This document shows, piece after piece, positions 25,933 through 33,928 of a DNA stretch of 64,000 nucleotides; the first letter of the stretch is position 1, and each line of letters starts with the position of its first letter. This DNA comes from Anaerolineae bacterium. Its GTDB lineage: Bacteria > Chloroflexota > Anaerolineae > Aggregatilineales > Phototrophicaceae. The stretch lies in the NCBI GenBank assembly GCA_020849765.1, contig JADLAY010000069.1, positions 362,445 to 426,444 on the forward strand. The letters run 5' to 3'. A program made the position numbers and the translations under genes. The notes beneath the pieces are model-generated. The model did no database searches and had not been told where the DNA came from. It saw only the letters and a list, made by a program, of their open reading frames with translations.

Positions 25933-26364
25933 ATGTCTATGGAACGCAAGGAACATGTCGAGGTCGTCCGCGATGGCGGCTACGAACGCAAGCAGCAGGT
26001 CAGTGAGTTGGCGCCGTCCACCCAGACGGTCATCGTTTCGCGCGTCATTCAAGTCCTGTGGTTACTGACAGCGATCGTCATCGCTTTGCTGGGGCTGCGC
26101 TTTGTGTTGCAGCTGCTGGCAGCCAATGAGGGCAATGCCTTCGCCAACTTCATCTTCCAGATCACGAACGTGCTCGTCTCGCCGTTTGCCAGTCTGTTTG
26201 CACCGGCAGCCGCGACCAATGGCAGCGTGATCGAGTGGTCGACGTTGGTGGCCGGGGTGGCCTATCTCCTGCTCGGCTGGCTGTTGACGACGCTCGTGCG
26301 CATCCTGTTCGGCGGCACAGGCTCCGTGCGCCGTGTCCGTACGATTGAGCGCGCCCGCAATTAA
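25933..26364 (+). CDS. YggT-like membrane protein
   Basis: Protein of 143 residues with a polar N-terminal 35 residues, then hydrophobic helices VIQVLWLLTAIVIALLGLRF and TLVAGVAYLLLGWLLTTLVR, separated by a loop with FIFQITNVLVSPFASLF. The phrase around SPFASLF and the spacing match the YGGT repeat family, seen in envelope or turgor-related small membrane proteins. AAGAGGAGG precedes the start. Part of the small-membrane-protein set in this area. Confidence 0.75.
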   Translation: MSMERKEHVEVVRDGGYERKQQVSELAPSTQTVIVSRVIQVLWLLTAIVIALLGLRFVLQLLAANEGNAFANFIFQITNVLVSPFASLFAPAAATNGSVIEWSTLVAGVAYLLLGWLLTTLVRILFGGTGSVRRVRTIERARN

Positions 26365-26400
26365 GCAGAGACTGTTCTCTCCACTTCTGGAGATACCGAA

Positions 26401-27375
26401 ATGAACGTTGATCCACTCCGCATCTGTGTGATTGTCAACCCTGTGTCCGGGGTCAACCGTGCGGCGCTGGATGTCATCGAGGATTTCTTCGCCGCGCAGC
26501 CGGGGCTTGATTACCGGCTGCTGCTCACGCAGGGCAGCGGCGATGGGCGGCGTTTCGCCGAGCAGGCGGTCAGCGATGGCTATAACCTCGTGGCCGCCTA
26601 TGGCGGTGATGGCACCATGATGGAAGTGGCCGACGGGCTGCGCGGCAGCGGAGTCCCGTTTGCTCTGCTGCCCGGTGGTACCGCCAACGTTATGTCGATC
26701 GACCTGGGCATCCCGCAGGATCTGCCCGGTGCTCTGGCGCTCGCCATCGACCCCGAACGACGCGTGCGCATGGTCGACATGGGCTGCATCGATAATCAGT
26801 ACTTCCTGCTCCGCGCGGGCATCGGCTACGAGGCCGAGATCTCCGCCAGCGCCGCCCGGTCGGATAAATCCAGGCTGGGCCGCCTGGCCTACGTCGAAAA
26901 TGCGCTGCGCAAGCTGCGTCACTTGCTGCCGTCTCAATACGTGATTACCATCGACGGCGAGACGCACATCCGGCATGGCATCACCTGCATGATCTGTAAT
27001 TCGAGCAGCATCGGCATCCCCAACCTGCGCCTGATTCAGAATGGCCGCGTCGACGATGGCCTGCTCGACGTGCTTGTGATCCGCAACCTGCGGCCCGGCA
27101 CCATCCTGCGCACGCTGTTTCAGATCATACGCAGTCTCCTGCCCGCCAATCCTTCCAGCGACGCTCCTAATGGCGATAACGATCACTGGCAGGGACGCGA
27201 GGTGACGGTCATCGCCAAACGCCGCCAACTGGTCGCCGTCGATGGCGAGCCGCTCAAACGCTCCAAACGCGTTTCTGCTTATATTGTTCCGAGTGCCCTC
27301 GCCGTCGTCGTCCCGCCGGAGCAAGTCCCCGACGCCCCACCGGAGCCCGTGCATGAAGCTGTGGCTCGAAATTAG
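26401..27375 (+). CDS. Diacylglycerol/lipid kinase family protein
   Basis: Protein of 324 residues with the DAGK catalytic domain: RICVIVNPVSGVNRAAL, VAAYGGDGTMMEVADGL (nucleotide-binding GGDGT), FALLPGGTANVMSIDLGIP. The C-terminal half has the YegS/DgkB-type sandwich (FLLRAGIGYEAEISASAA, VDDGLLDVLVIR, QLVAVDGEPL). Such enzymes phosphorylate diacylglycerol or related lipids on the inner leaflet. Its 3' end overlaps the next gene by 23 bases. Confidence 0.92.
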   Translation: MNVDPLRICVIVNPVSGVNRAALDVIEDFFAAQPGLDYRLLLTQGSGDGRRFAEQAVSDGYNLVAAYGGDGTMMEVADGLRGSGVPFALLPGGTANVMSIDLGIPQDLPGALALAIDPERRVRMVDMGCIDNQYFLLRAGIGYEAEISASAARSDKSRLGRLAYVENALRKLRHLLPSQYVITIDGETHIRHGITCMICNSSSIGIPNLRLIQNGRVDDGLLDVLVIRNLRPGTILRTLFQIIRSLLPANPSSDAPNGDNDHWQGREVTVIAKRRQLVAVDGEPLKRSKRVSAYIVPSALAVVVPPEQVPDAPPEPVHEAVARN

Positions 27376-27979
27376 GCGCCTGTTGGCGCAGCTGCGCTCT
27401 CACGGTCTCTATCTCACCTTGCTGGCCGCTATCGACAAAGTGGTCCGTTGGCGCACAGGGCACTCCGCCTGGCGTTTCGGTTGGATCACACCCAATCTTC
27501 TGCTCGGCGGTCAACCCGCACGCAACGTCTGGGCCAAGCTCGGCCTGCGCGGCGTGACCGGCGTCATCAACCTGCGCCACGAGTACGACTATCACAACGA
27601 GATCGGCGACCTGCCGATCCGCTACCTCTACCTGCCGACCGTCGACAACACGGCACCGTCACAGGAGCATCTGTGGGCGGGCGTCAAGTTCATTGAAGAA
27701 GAAGTGAAAAAGGGCGGTAAGGTCTACATCCACTGCTGGGAGGGCCTCGGACGCAGCCCAACCATGGTGGCGGCCTACCTCGTCTACACCGGCAGCACCC
27801 CCGCCGAAGCCTGGGCCAAGATCCGGCTGGTGCGCCCGTTCATCCGCCCGACCGAGACGCAGCTCATGCGCCTGGATGAGTTCGCAGTCGTCGTTGCCGA
27901 GCGCGGCGGTATGAAGGAAGCTGCAGAAAAAGAAGTCGCCGAGACGGTCGCGCAGGCGGCCTCGACCTCGCCATCATGA
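27353..27979 (+). CDS. Dual-specificity protein phosphatase-like enzyme
   Basis: Protein of 208 residues starting MKLWLEIRRLLAQLRSHG at ATG 27353, inside the 3' end of the lipid kinase gene. The active-site P-loop VYIHCWEGLGRSPT has C128 and R134 in the C(X)5R pattern; D98 in LPTVDNT is a likely general acid. The N-terminal ITPNLLLGGQPARNVW is typical of cysteine phosphatases of the DSP/PTPMT1 kind. Overlap with a lipid kinase hints that it could dephosphorylate a phospholipid headgroup rather than a protein. Confidence 0.85.
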   Translation: MKLWLEIRRLLAQLRSHGLYLTLLAAIDKVVRWRTGHSAWRFGWITPNLLLGGQPARNVWAKLGLRGVTGVINLRHEYDYHNEIGDLPIRYLYLPTVDNTAPSQEHLWAGVKFIEEEVKKGGKVYIHCWEGLGRSPTMVAAYLVYTGSTPAEAWAKIRLVRPFIRPTETQLMRLDEFAVVVAERGGMKEAAEKEVAETVAQAASTSPS

Positions 27980-27989
27980 GGTCGTGCGC

Positions 27990-28769
27990 TTAGCCGCGCA
28001 GCAGCGACTGCGCCCCGTCGATCCAGATCTCAGTGCCCGTGATGTGGCTGGAGAGATCCGACGCCAGGAAGAGGACGAGTTGGGCGACCTGCTCGGCAGT
28101 CCCCGGTTGGCCGTCGGTCAGAGGGATGTCGCCGTCCGGGAAATTCGCCGGTTCGCGGATATCATCCAGGTGTTTGCGCTCCGTGTTGTCATCAATCTCG
28201 GTGCCGATCGCGCCGGGGCAAATGACGTTGACCCGGATGCGATGTTTCGCCAGTTCGAGCGCGGTCATCTTGGCGAAAGCGACCTGAGCGGCCTTCGAGC
28301 TGGCATAGGCCGTCGCGCCGGTGTTGCTGAACATGCGCGTGCCGTTGACCGACGCCGTGATGATGACCGAGCCACCCTGTTTCTTCAGATAGGGGACGGC
28401 ATATTTGACGGTCAGGAAGGTGCCGCGCAGGTTGACATTGAGCGTCTTGTCCCAGTCTTCCGGCGTCAGCGTCTCCAACGAGGCCCACACGCCGTTAATG
28501 CCCGCATTGGCGAAGACGATGTCGAGGCGGCCATAGGTTTGCACTAGCCGGTCGGTTGCGAGCTGCATCGCCTCCGCGTCGGCGACGTCCGCCACGAGCG
28601 GCACAGCCTTGCCGCCCTGCTCGAGGATGGAAGCCACCGTCGCGTCGACCTCTTCTTCCGTGTGACCGAGGACGCCGACGCGCGCGCCCGCGCTTGCCAG
28701 CAACTTGGCTGCCGCCTCGCCGATGCCGGAACTACCCGTGATGAGTGCGACCTTGTTGTCCAGCAGCAT
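27990..28769 (-). CDS. SDR family NAD(P)-dependent oxidoreductase
   Basis: Protein of 259 residues with classical SDR features: cofactor motif ALITGSSGIGEAAAKLL (one residue shorter than the usual TGxxxGxG), DVADAEAM, NAG in FANAGING, catalytic Ser in ITASVNGT and YxxxK as AYASSKAA, and the C-terminal TGTEIWIDGAQSLLRG. Reduces or oxidises a small alcohol or ketone; substrate unknown. Convergent with the phosphatase gene. Confidence 0.93.
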   Translation of the reverse strand: MLLDNKVALITGSSGIGEAAAKLLASAGARVGVLGHTEEEVDATVASILEQGGKAVPLVADVADAEAMQLATDRLVQTYGRLDIVFANAGINGVWASLETLTPEDWDKTLNVNLRGTFLTVKYAVPYLKKQGGSVIITASVNGTRMFSNTGATAYASSKAAQVAFAKMTALELAKHRIRVNVICPGAIGTEIDDNTERKHLDDIREPANFPDGDIPLTDGQPGTAEQVAQLVLFLASDLSSHITGTEIWIDGAQSLLRG

Positions 28770-28785
28770 GGATGTCTCCTCAGGG

Positions 28786-29787
28786 CTAGAGCCAGCCGCG
28801 CCGGCGCAAGAACAGATACATGCCGCCCGCCGAGGCGATCATGAGCGACAGCACGAGCGCGAACATGATGCGGCCAGGAAATGGCAGCGTGAGTGGCTCC
28901 GGCGTCGTCACGAAGTTCAGCTCGAACAGGCCAGAGAAGAACGTCAGCGGCAGGAAGATCATCGAGAAGATCGTCAGCCGGTTGACGGCGTCGACCATCC
29001 GCTTCGACTCGTGATTCTCCATCATATCGAGCACATCGCTTGACAGATCGCGCTGCGCGTCGATCAGGTCATAGACGCGCAGCAAGCGTTCGTAGAGATG
29101 GCGGAACAGGTCACGAATGTCGTCACTCGCGAGACGTGATTCACCGATCAGATTCGAGAGCACCTCACGCTGCGGCGCAATCATCTGGCGCACGTTGATC
29201 AACTGCTGTTTGACGTTGTAGATCGCCTGGCGCGGGTTGTTCTGTTTGACCCCGCCGGTCATCAACTGCTCTTCCATCAGGCTGAGCTGGTTGCTCATGC
29301 GGTCGAGCAGTGGATAGTAGGCGTCAATGGCGTTCTGGCACGTCAGGTAGAGAAAGTATTCCAGACCCCGCGCCCAGATCGTCGGATCTTGCGCCGCTCG
29401 ATCGTAAGCATCGTCGACGGCTGCGGTGTCGTCCGCACGCACCGTCAGGAAGTAGCGGTCGCCAATGATGCAGTGGATCTCTTCGCCTGACGCTTTGCGT
29501 TGATGCACGCGTGGCTCGAACAGCGACAGGAAGATGTAAGCCGGGTAGACCAGCAGCGAAGGCCGCCGATCCACGCGGTAGAGATCTTCCATCACCGAAG
29601 GGCTGAGATTGAAGAAGCGACCGATCCAGTCGATTTCATCACCGCTGGGATTGACCACGTCAATCCACATGATGTCGCCGTCGTTGTAGGCGGCTTCCAG
29701 CTTTTCCTGCTGGAGGTTCCGGCGCAAGACAAAATCGGGCGTCTGCGTGCAGGATGCTGGCGCGATGAGTGAACGTATCATACCCAT
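28786..29787 (-). CDS. CorA-like divalent cation transporter, GMN motif altered
   Basis: Protein of 333 residues from ATG 29787 (TTG 29793 and ATG 29781 are alternatives). A soluble N-terminal domain (IMWIDVVNPSGDEIDWIG, SVMEDLYRVDRRPSLLVY) is followed by a long helix and two C-terminal membrane spans (LTIFSMIFLPLTFFSGLF and FALVLSLMIASAGGMYLFL). CorA channels carry GMN at the end of the first span; here the site reads LFELN at about 287-291, so the selectivity-filter Gly-Met is replaced. The basic end RRRGWL is typical. Likely a CorA/ZntB relative with changed or lost selectivity. Confidence 0.87.
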   Translation of the reverse strand: MGMIRSLIAPASCTQTPDFVLRRNLQQEKLEAAYNDGDIMWIDVVNPSGDEIDWIGRFFNLSPSVMEDLYRVDRRPSLLVYPAYIFLSLFEPRVHQRKASGEEIHCIIGDRYFLTVRADDTAAVDDAYDRAAQDPTIWARGLEYFLYLTCQNAIDAYYPLLDRMSNQLSLMEEQLMTGGVKQNNPRQAIYNVKQQLINVRQMIAPQREVLSNLIGESRLASDDIRDLFRHLYERLLRVYDLIDAQRDLSSDVLDMMENHESKRMVDAVNRLTIFSMIFLPLTFFSGLFELNFVTTPEPLTLPFPGRIMFALVLSLMIASAGGMYLFLRRRGWL

Positions 29788-29809
29788 GGGCAATTTCGGT
29801 TATATGCCA

Positions 29810-29986
29810 TCACAATGAGGTCCGGGCGGTGACCCGCGGGCGGCGGCGCTCGCCTAACCAGGTTGTCAGCACCAGGGCGACCATAATCACGCGCCGAACG
29901 CGCCATATCCACTTTGATTTCACGGTCAGCAGATCCAGCGCGAAGCCGGTCAGAATACCGACGAGCGAGAACTTAGCCGCGCGCAT
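29810..29986 (-). CDS. Small predicted membrane protein overlapping the YtxH gene
   Basis: A 58-residue frame from ATG 29986: MRAAKFSLVGILTGFALDLL, then RRVIMVALVLTTWLGERRR. One or two hydrophobic helices with basic flanks. It overlaps the 3' end of the YtxH gene by 14 bases in the same direction, as in a coupled operon. No family recognised. It could be spurious, but its hydrophobic composition and placement between two membrane-protein genes favour a real gene. Confidence 0.5.
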   Translation of the reverse strand: MRAAKFSLVGILTGFALDLLTVKSKWIWRVRRVIMVALVLTTWLGERRRPRVTARTSL

Positions 29987-30227
29987 TCTGCACCCGCTCC
30001 TCGACGTCGCGGCGCACCTGATCGGCCAGATGACGGCCACTGTCGAAAGCCTCGTCGAGATGGCCTTCCAGGACGCGACGCGTCTTCTCGCCGGTTTGCG
30101 GCGCCAGCAGCAGCGCGATCAATGCGCCGACGCCCAGGCTGATAGCGGTCGCGGCGAGTACGAGCGCGACCTGCTGTTGTTGTGCGCGTGCTTGTGCCTC
30201 ACGGCTGTAGTAAATGCGATCGGTCAT
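29973..30227 (-). CDS. YtxH-type membrane protein
   Basis: Protein of 84 residues: a polar start (MTDRIYYSREAQARAQQQQ), one membrane span (VALVLAATAISLGVGALIALLLAP) ending in the LLAPQTGEKTRR signature of YtxH/Gvp-P-like proteins, then a charged amphipathic helix (HLADQVRRDVEERVQNARG). Members are general-stress envelope proteins. A GGAG-type ribosome site precedes the ATG. Same strand as the DUF2383 gene. Confidence 0.85.
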   Translation of the reverse strand: MTDRIYYSREAQARAQQQQVALVLAATAISLGVGALIALLLAPQTGEKTRRVLEGHLDEAFDSGRHLADQVRRDVEERVQNARG

Positions 30228-30269
30228 GATTTTATCTCCTTATTGCTCTCGTGTTATCCGGGCAAGCGA

Positions 30270-30734
30270 TTACTGCTGCTCGACAATGCGCATCGCCTTG
30301 ACGTAATCATGCGCTTTTTGGAGGGTCTCAAACTGCTCACGAAGAACTTTGCTGATGTTTTCAGGCAGCGGAGTCTGTAAAGCGCTTTCGTAAACCTGGA
30401 GCACGACACTCTCTCCAACTTCACATTCTTTCAGGATCGCTTCGCGGTCGCCTTCGTCGGCGAGGGTGCCAATCGTGATCCACGCGCGGTTCGGCTGTCC
30501 CGTCGCCGTGCGCTCGCTGGCCGGTTCGCCGCTCAGTGAGATGACGAGCGTGCTCAGGTCGGTGATGCAGGTGTCGTGCTGGCGAGCGAACTGCTTCAAT
30601 TGTGAAGTCAAAGCAGCCGACTCAATCGCCTCTGCCGCGCGCATGTAGCCCGTCACGGCATCGCGATTCACCTCGATCAAGTCATTAACCAAATCGATGA
30701 GCGTTTGACGCCCGCTGTAGAATTCTACGGCCAT
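30270..30734 (-). CDS. DUF2383/PA2169-like four-helix-bundle protein
   Basis: Protein of 154 residues starting MAVEFYSGRQTLIDLVNDL; the ATG at 30734 has GGAGGAG upstream and is preferred to the in-frame start at 30749. Helices such as IEVNRDAVTGYMRAAEAIES and QLKQFARQHDTCITDLSTL match the ferritin-like DUF2383 domain. The family is linked to stress and spore or envelope proteins; no enzymatic activity is established. A 6-bp inverted repeat (30754-30759 with 30768-30773) lies in its promoter region. Confidence 0.8.
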   Translation of the reverse strand: MAVEFYSGRQTLIDLVNDLIEVNRDAVTGYMRAAEAIESAALTSQLKQFARQHDTCITDLSTLVISLSGEPASERTATGQPNRAWITIGTLADEGDREAILKECEVGESVVLQVYESALQTPLPENISKVLREQFETLQKAHDYVKAMRIVEQQ

Positions 30735-31085
30735 GTCTGGCTCCTCCACTTAACACTAGTTCGTATTCTAGTGGGATGCGGCACAGGCCAAATCGAAATA
30801 GCGGCGCATTTTGGATTAGGCATCCTGGGTGAGATCGATCTAGGCCAGGTGGATAATGAGAACGAGCGAGGCAGGGGAACCTCGCTCGTCTCAACAGGGG
30901 AAGCCTGGAAGTCTGCTTGTCTGGCGCTTACCGATCCGGATGAACGGTCGCTCGAATGAACAACCTACCCTCCATCCATGACCTGTAAACTGCGCTTAGC
31001 TTACGCCCACCTTGCATGGACAACATCGCCCACCATGGCCATTGTTGAGTAGGTCATCTGGCGGATGCACGAGGATTCAGGCGCG
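30735..31085. other. Intergenic region with a 10-bp-stem hairpin
   Basis: No convincing gene is seen here. It contains a small inverted repeat CACTAG/CTAGTG (30754-30759, 30768-30773) near the DUF2383 promoter, and a perfect stem ACGAGCGAGG/CCTCGCTCGT (30862-30871, 30880-30889) without a T-run. The rest is featureless by eye. Confidence 0.5.
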
Positions 31086-31111
31086 AAAAAGGGCGGGGAA
31101 TACCCGCCCTT
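31086..31111 (-). terminator. Intrinsic terminator of the EF-G-like gene
   Basis: On the minus strand AAGGGCGGG pairs with CCCGCCCTT and runs into five Ts (stem arms 31103-31111 and 31089-31097). It lies about 33 bases past the stop codon at 31144. Confidence 0.85.
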
Positions 31112-31143
31112 ATCTCTGCTCGTTTTTGTCAGGCTGACCGGTG

Positions 31144-33219
31144 CTAGCCGCTGACCTCAGCCTTCTTGTACTGGCTGATGATGGTCTGCATCACGTGTGT
31201 TGGGACGGTGTCGTAATGGCTGTACTGCATCTCGTAAATGCCGCGGCCACCCGTCATCGAACGCAGGTCGTTGCCGTAGCGCATCATCTCGGCCAGGGGT
31301 ACCTGAGCCGTAATCACACTGCGCGGGCCTTCGGTTTCCATGCCCTGGACGCGGGCGCGGCGCGTATTGAAATCGCCAAGGATGTCACCCATCATCGATT
31401 CCGGCACGGTGACCTTGACGTTCATGATCGGCTCCATCAGCACCGCGCCAGCACCTTCGAAGGCTTCCTTGAAGGCCTCGCGCCCGGCGATCTGGAAGGC
31501 GATATCCTTCGAGTCGACCGGGTGCATCTTTCCGTCGTAGACGATAGCCTTGACGTCGACGATTGGGAAGCCGGCGATGACGCCTTCGTCCAGCACCGAG
31601 TTGATCCCCTTCTCGATCGAGGGGAAGAACGAGTTGCTGATGGCACCGCCGAAGACCTCGGACGAGAAAGCGAAGCCCTCGCCCGTGTTCGGCTCCAGAC
31701 GCAGCGCGACCTCCCCGAACTGCCCGGCGCCGCCCGTCTGCTTCTTGTGGCGGTAGGTGGCGCTGTTGCTGCGGGTGATGGTTTCCTTGTAAGGAACTTT
31801 GGGTGTCTCCGTTTCCAGGTTGACGCCCAGCTTAGCCGCACGGCTCATGGCGACGTTGATGTGCATCTCGCCCATGCCTTCGAGGACGGTCTGCTTGATG
31901 TCGCCGTCCTGCCGCCAGCGCAGCGTCGGGTCGGCATCGCACAGGCTGGTCAGGACCGCGCCCATCTTGGCGCTGTCCGCCTGTGTCTTCGGCGTCACGG
32001 CCACGGTGTAGAGCGGATCGGGGAACTGCGGCTTGACGATGGTGAAGCCCTGTTCTTTCGTGCCCAGCGTATCGCCCGTGCGGGTGTTGTTCAGCTTGGC
32101 GACGACGCCGATATCACCGCAGTGCAGCTTCTGGACGGCGATCTGCTCTTTGCCGCGCAGCACCATCAGCGCATTGAACCGTTCGTCAGACTCGCGCGTC
32201 GTATTCCAGACGTGATCGTTCGTGTTGATGCTGCCGCAGAAGATGCGGAAATAGTTGAGCATCCCGACGAAGCGATCGTTGTTCGTCTTGAACACGTAAG
32301 CCGCCAGCGGATCGTCGTTACTCTGCGGCGCCGTCTTGTATTCCGGTTCGCCGTCCGGTTTGATGACCTGGATGCGACGGGCACTCGGCGGGGATACGTA
32401 AACCAGCAGCGCTTCCATCAGAGGATAGGTGCCGACATTCTTTGCGCCCGACGTCACGAAGACCGGCACTGTCTTCAGATACGCATCGCGCGCGGCCTTG
32501 CGCATGCCTTCGCGGATTTCCTCCGGCGAGAGGTCGTTGGTCTCGAAGTATTTCTCGATCAGCTCCGTGTCGGCTTCGGCAGCCGCCTCGACCAAGGCGA
32601 CGTGTGCTTCTTCGGCCCATTCACGCATCTCTTCCGGCAGATCGCTGCGATCCTTGCCTTCATTGTAATAGGCCTTCATCGTCACCAGGTTGACGACACC
32701 CTTGAAATCGGCTTCGGCGCCAATCGGGATCATCACCGGGATGAACTTGTAGTCCGGGAAGCTGGAGCGCAGTTGTTCCAGCGTGCGCTCGTAGTTGGCG
32801 TTCTCACGATCCATCTTGTTGATCGTGACGATGATCGGCTGCTGGTAGACCTGCGCATACTGCCAGGCCAGCTCCGTGCCCACCTCCACGCCGGACACCG
32901 CATCGACGACGACGATCACCGAATCCGCGACGCGGATGGCATTCTTCATCTCGCCCTGAAAATCGGTGTAGCCGGGCGCATCCAGTACGTTAATCTTGTG
33001 ATCGTTAAATTCCAGCGGCACGAGGGAAGTTGATAACGATAAACCGCGATCCTTTTCTTCATCGTCCCAGTCAGAGACGGTGTTCTTATCTTCGATACGT
33101 CCCATACGATTCAACGCGCCGGTATTAAAGAGCATCGCTTCCACTAAAGTTGTCTTTCCAGAACTTTGATGCCCGACCAGCGCTACGTTGCGTAGCTTAT
33201 CGGTGGTGTACTCTTTCAT
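31144..33219 (-). CDS. Elongation factor G-like GTPase (EF-G II/FusA2 type)
   Basis: Protein of 691 residues with the full EF-G layout: GTPase domain (P-loop GHQSSGKTTL at 16-25, NKMD near 133), domain II, III-IV (HKKQTGGAGQFGEVALRL) and V (MMGDILGDFNTRRARVQGME). Two GTPase positions differ from canonical EF-G: the switch I stretch reads KDRGLSLSTSLV instead of RGITI, and the G3 motif is DAPGYTDF, with Y84 where the catalytic histidine of DTPGH would be. This is the pattern of the EF-G-like paralogue group, whose job in translation or ribosome rescue is less clear than that of the main EF-G. Own terminator downstream. Confidence 0.9.
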   Translation of the reverse strand: MKEYTTDKLRNVALVGHQSSGKTTLVEAMLFNTGALNRMGRIEDKNTVSDWDDEEKDRGLSLSTSLVPLEFNDHKINVLDAPGYTDFQGEMKNAIRVADSVIVVVDAVSGVEVGTELAWQYAQVYQQPIIVTINKMDRENANYERTLEQLRSSFPDYKFIPVMIPIGAEADFKGVVNLVTMKAYYNEGKDRSDLPEEMREWAEEAHVALVEAAAEADTELIEKYFETNDLSPEEIREGMRKAARDAYLKTVPVFVTSGAKNVGTYPLMEALLVYVSPPSARRIQVIKPDGEPEYKTAPQSNDDPLAAYVFKTNNDRFVGMLNYFRIFCGSINTNDHVWNTTRESDERFNALMVLRGKEQIAVQKLHCGDIGVVAKLNNTRTGDTLGTKEQGFTIVKPQFPDPLYTVAVTPKTQADSAKMGAVLTSLCDADPTLRWRQDGDIKQTVLEGMGEMHINVAMSRAAKLGVNLETETPKVPYKETITRSNSATYRHKKQTGGAGQFGEVALRLEPNTGEGFAFSSEVFGGAISNSFFPSIEKGINSVLDEGVIAGFPIVDVKAIVYDGKMHPVDSKDIAFQIAGREAFKEAFEGAGAVLMEPIMNVKVTVPESMMGDILGDFNTRRARVQGMETEGPRSVITAQVPLAEMMRYGNDLRSMTGGRGIYEMQYSHYDTVPTHVMQTIISQYKKAEVSG

Positions 33220-33400
33220 GAGAGAAACAGACTCCTGACATTATTAAACGAACAGACATACTGAATGATCCAGATTTTAAGTATCGGCAGGTGGAATGTC
33301 AAAAAAAATAAGCATGAAGGTGACAACCGACATATGACGTGAAGTTCGTGAATATTCCATTGCCGAAGGCAATTTGCACAATTCTTTATTAATTTGCCAA

Positions 33401-33430
33401 TTGACAATGATTTGAAATTCATGATAGATT
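33401..33430 (+). promoter_or_regulatory. Sigma70-type promoter of the Flp pilin gene
   Basis: TTGACA at 33401-33406 is followed after 18 bases by TAGATT (33425-33430). The surrounding 33240-33460 is clearly AT-richer than the rest of the window. The pilin ATG lies 39 bases beyond the -10 box. Confidence 0.65.
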
Positions 33431-33468
33431 TGAATCGTCAGCAGAGTTCAACAAAGGGAGAAAACAGA

Positions 33469-33615
33469 ATGTTGTATCAGCCGCGTGAAGAGGGCCAGGG
33501 CCTCGTTGAGTATGCTCTGATTCTCGTGCTCGTCGCCGTCGTCGTTATCGTCATCCTGGCGCTCATCGGCCCGGCCGTCGGTAACATCTTCTCCAACATC
33601 GTCACCGCTCTCTAA
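33469..33615 (+). CDS. flp: Flp family type IVb pilin
   Basis: A 48-residue prepilin. The ATG at 33469 has AAAGGGAG upstream. The leader MLYQPREEGQG precedes LVEYALILVLVAVVV, matching the Flp prepilin motif with cleavage after the glycine, then Glu5 and Tyr6 of the mature protein and a single hydrophobic helix. Flp pilins form thin adhesive fibres assembled by the Tad system. No tad genes are present here, so assembly genes must be elsewhere. It has its own promoter and terminator and is probably strongly expressed. Confidence 0.92.
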   Translation: MLYQPREEGQGLVEYALILVLVAVVVIVILALIGPAVGNIFSNIVTAL

Positions 33616-33651
33616 ATCATCATTCCCATCATCTTTCGGGTATTTTTGAAG

Positions 33652-33676
33652 ACCCCTGCATCACGCAGGGGTTTTC
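33652..33676 (+). terminator. Intrinsic terminator of the Flp pilin gene
   Basis: ACCCCTGC (33652-33659) pairs with GCAGGGGT (33665-33672) around a 5-base loop, followed by TTTC and further Ts. Confidence 0.85.
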
Positions 33677-33702
33677 ATTTTGACAGGTATGCACAATTTG
33701 TG

Positions 33703-33731
33703 TTGACTTTCTTTAAGACACTTCATATAAT
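33703..33731 (+). promoter_or_regulatory. Strong sigma70-type promoter of rpsA
   Basis: TTGACT (33703-33708), a 17-base spacer and a perfect TATAAT (33726-33731). Transcription would start near 33738, giving a leader of about 190 bases before the rpsA ATG. Confidence 0.8.
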
Positions 33732-33759
33732 CACCCCAACTTTTTGCGAAAGGGGATGT

Positions 33760-33869
33760 CTTGAGCAACGCCGCTTGCTCAGGACAGAATAACGCCAGGT
33801 GACATCACCAAGCAGTGTAATTCAAAAGCTCGACTACGGGTGTCGGTTGGCACACGCATGTCGAGCTTT
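33760..33869 (+). promoter_or_regulatory. Two-hairpin 5' leader of rpsA
   Basis: First hairpin: TGAGCAA (33762-33768) with TTGCTCA (33775-33781). Second: AAAGCTCGAC (33825-33834) with GTCGAGCTTT (33860-33869), followed by a T-rich stretch CATATTTT. The second is terminator-like and could attenuate transcription or be a translational control element bound by S1 itself. Function is inferred. Confidence 0.55.
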
Positions 33870-33928
33870 CATATTTTCCCCTGACCGCAGGAGCCGATCG
33901 CATACTATTCAGGGGTTGGGGGAAACGA

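Noticed and set aside
31141..33033. Plus-strand open frame of 630 codons opposite the EF-G-like gene
   Set aside because: It is a mirror of a conserved GTPase gene, has no ribosome site and no family motifs.
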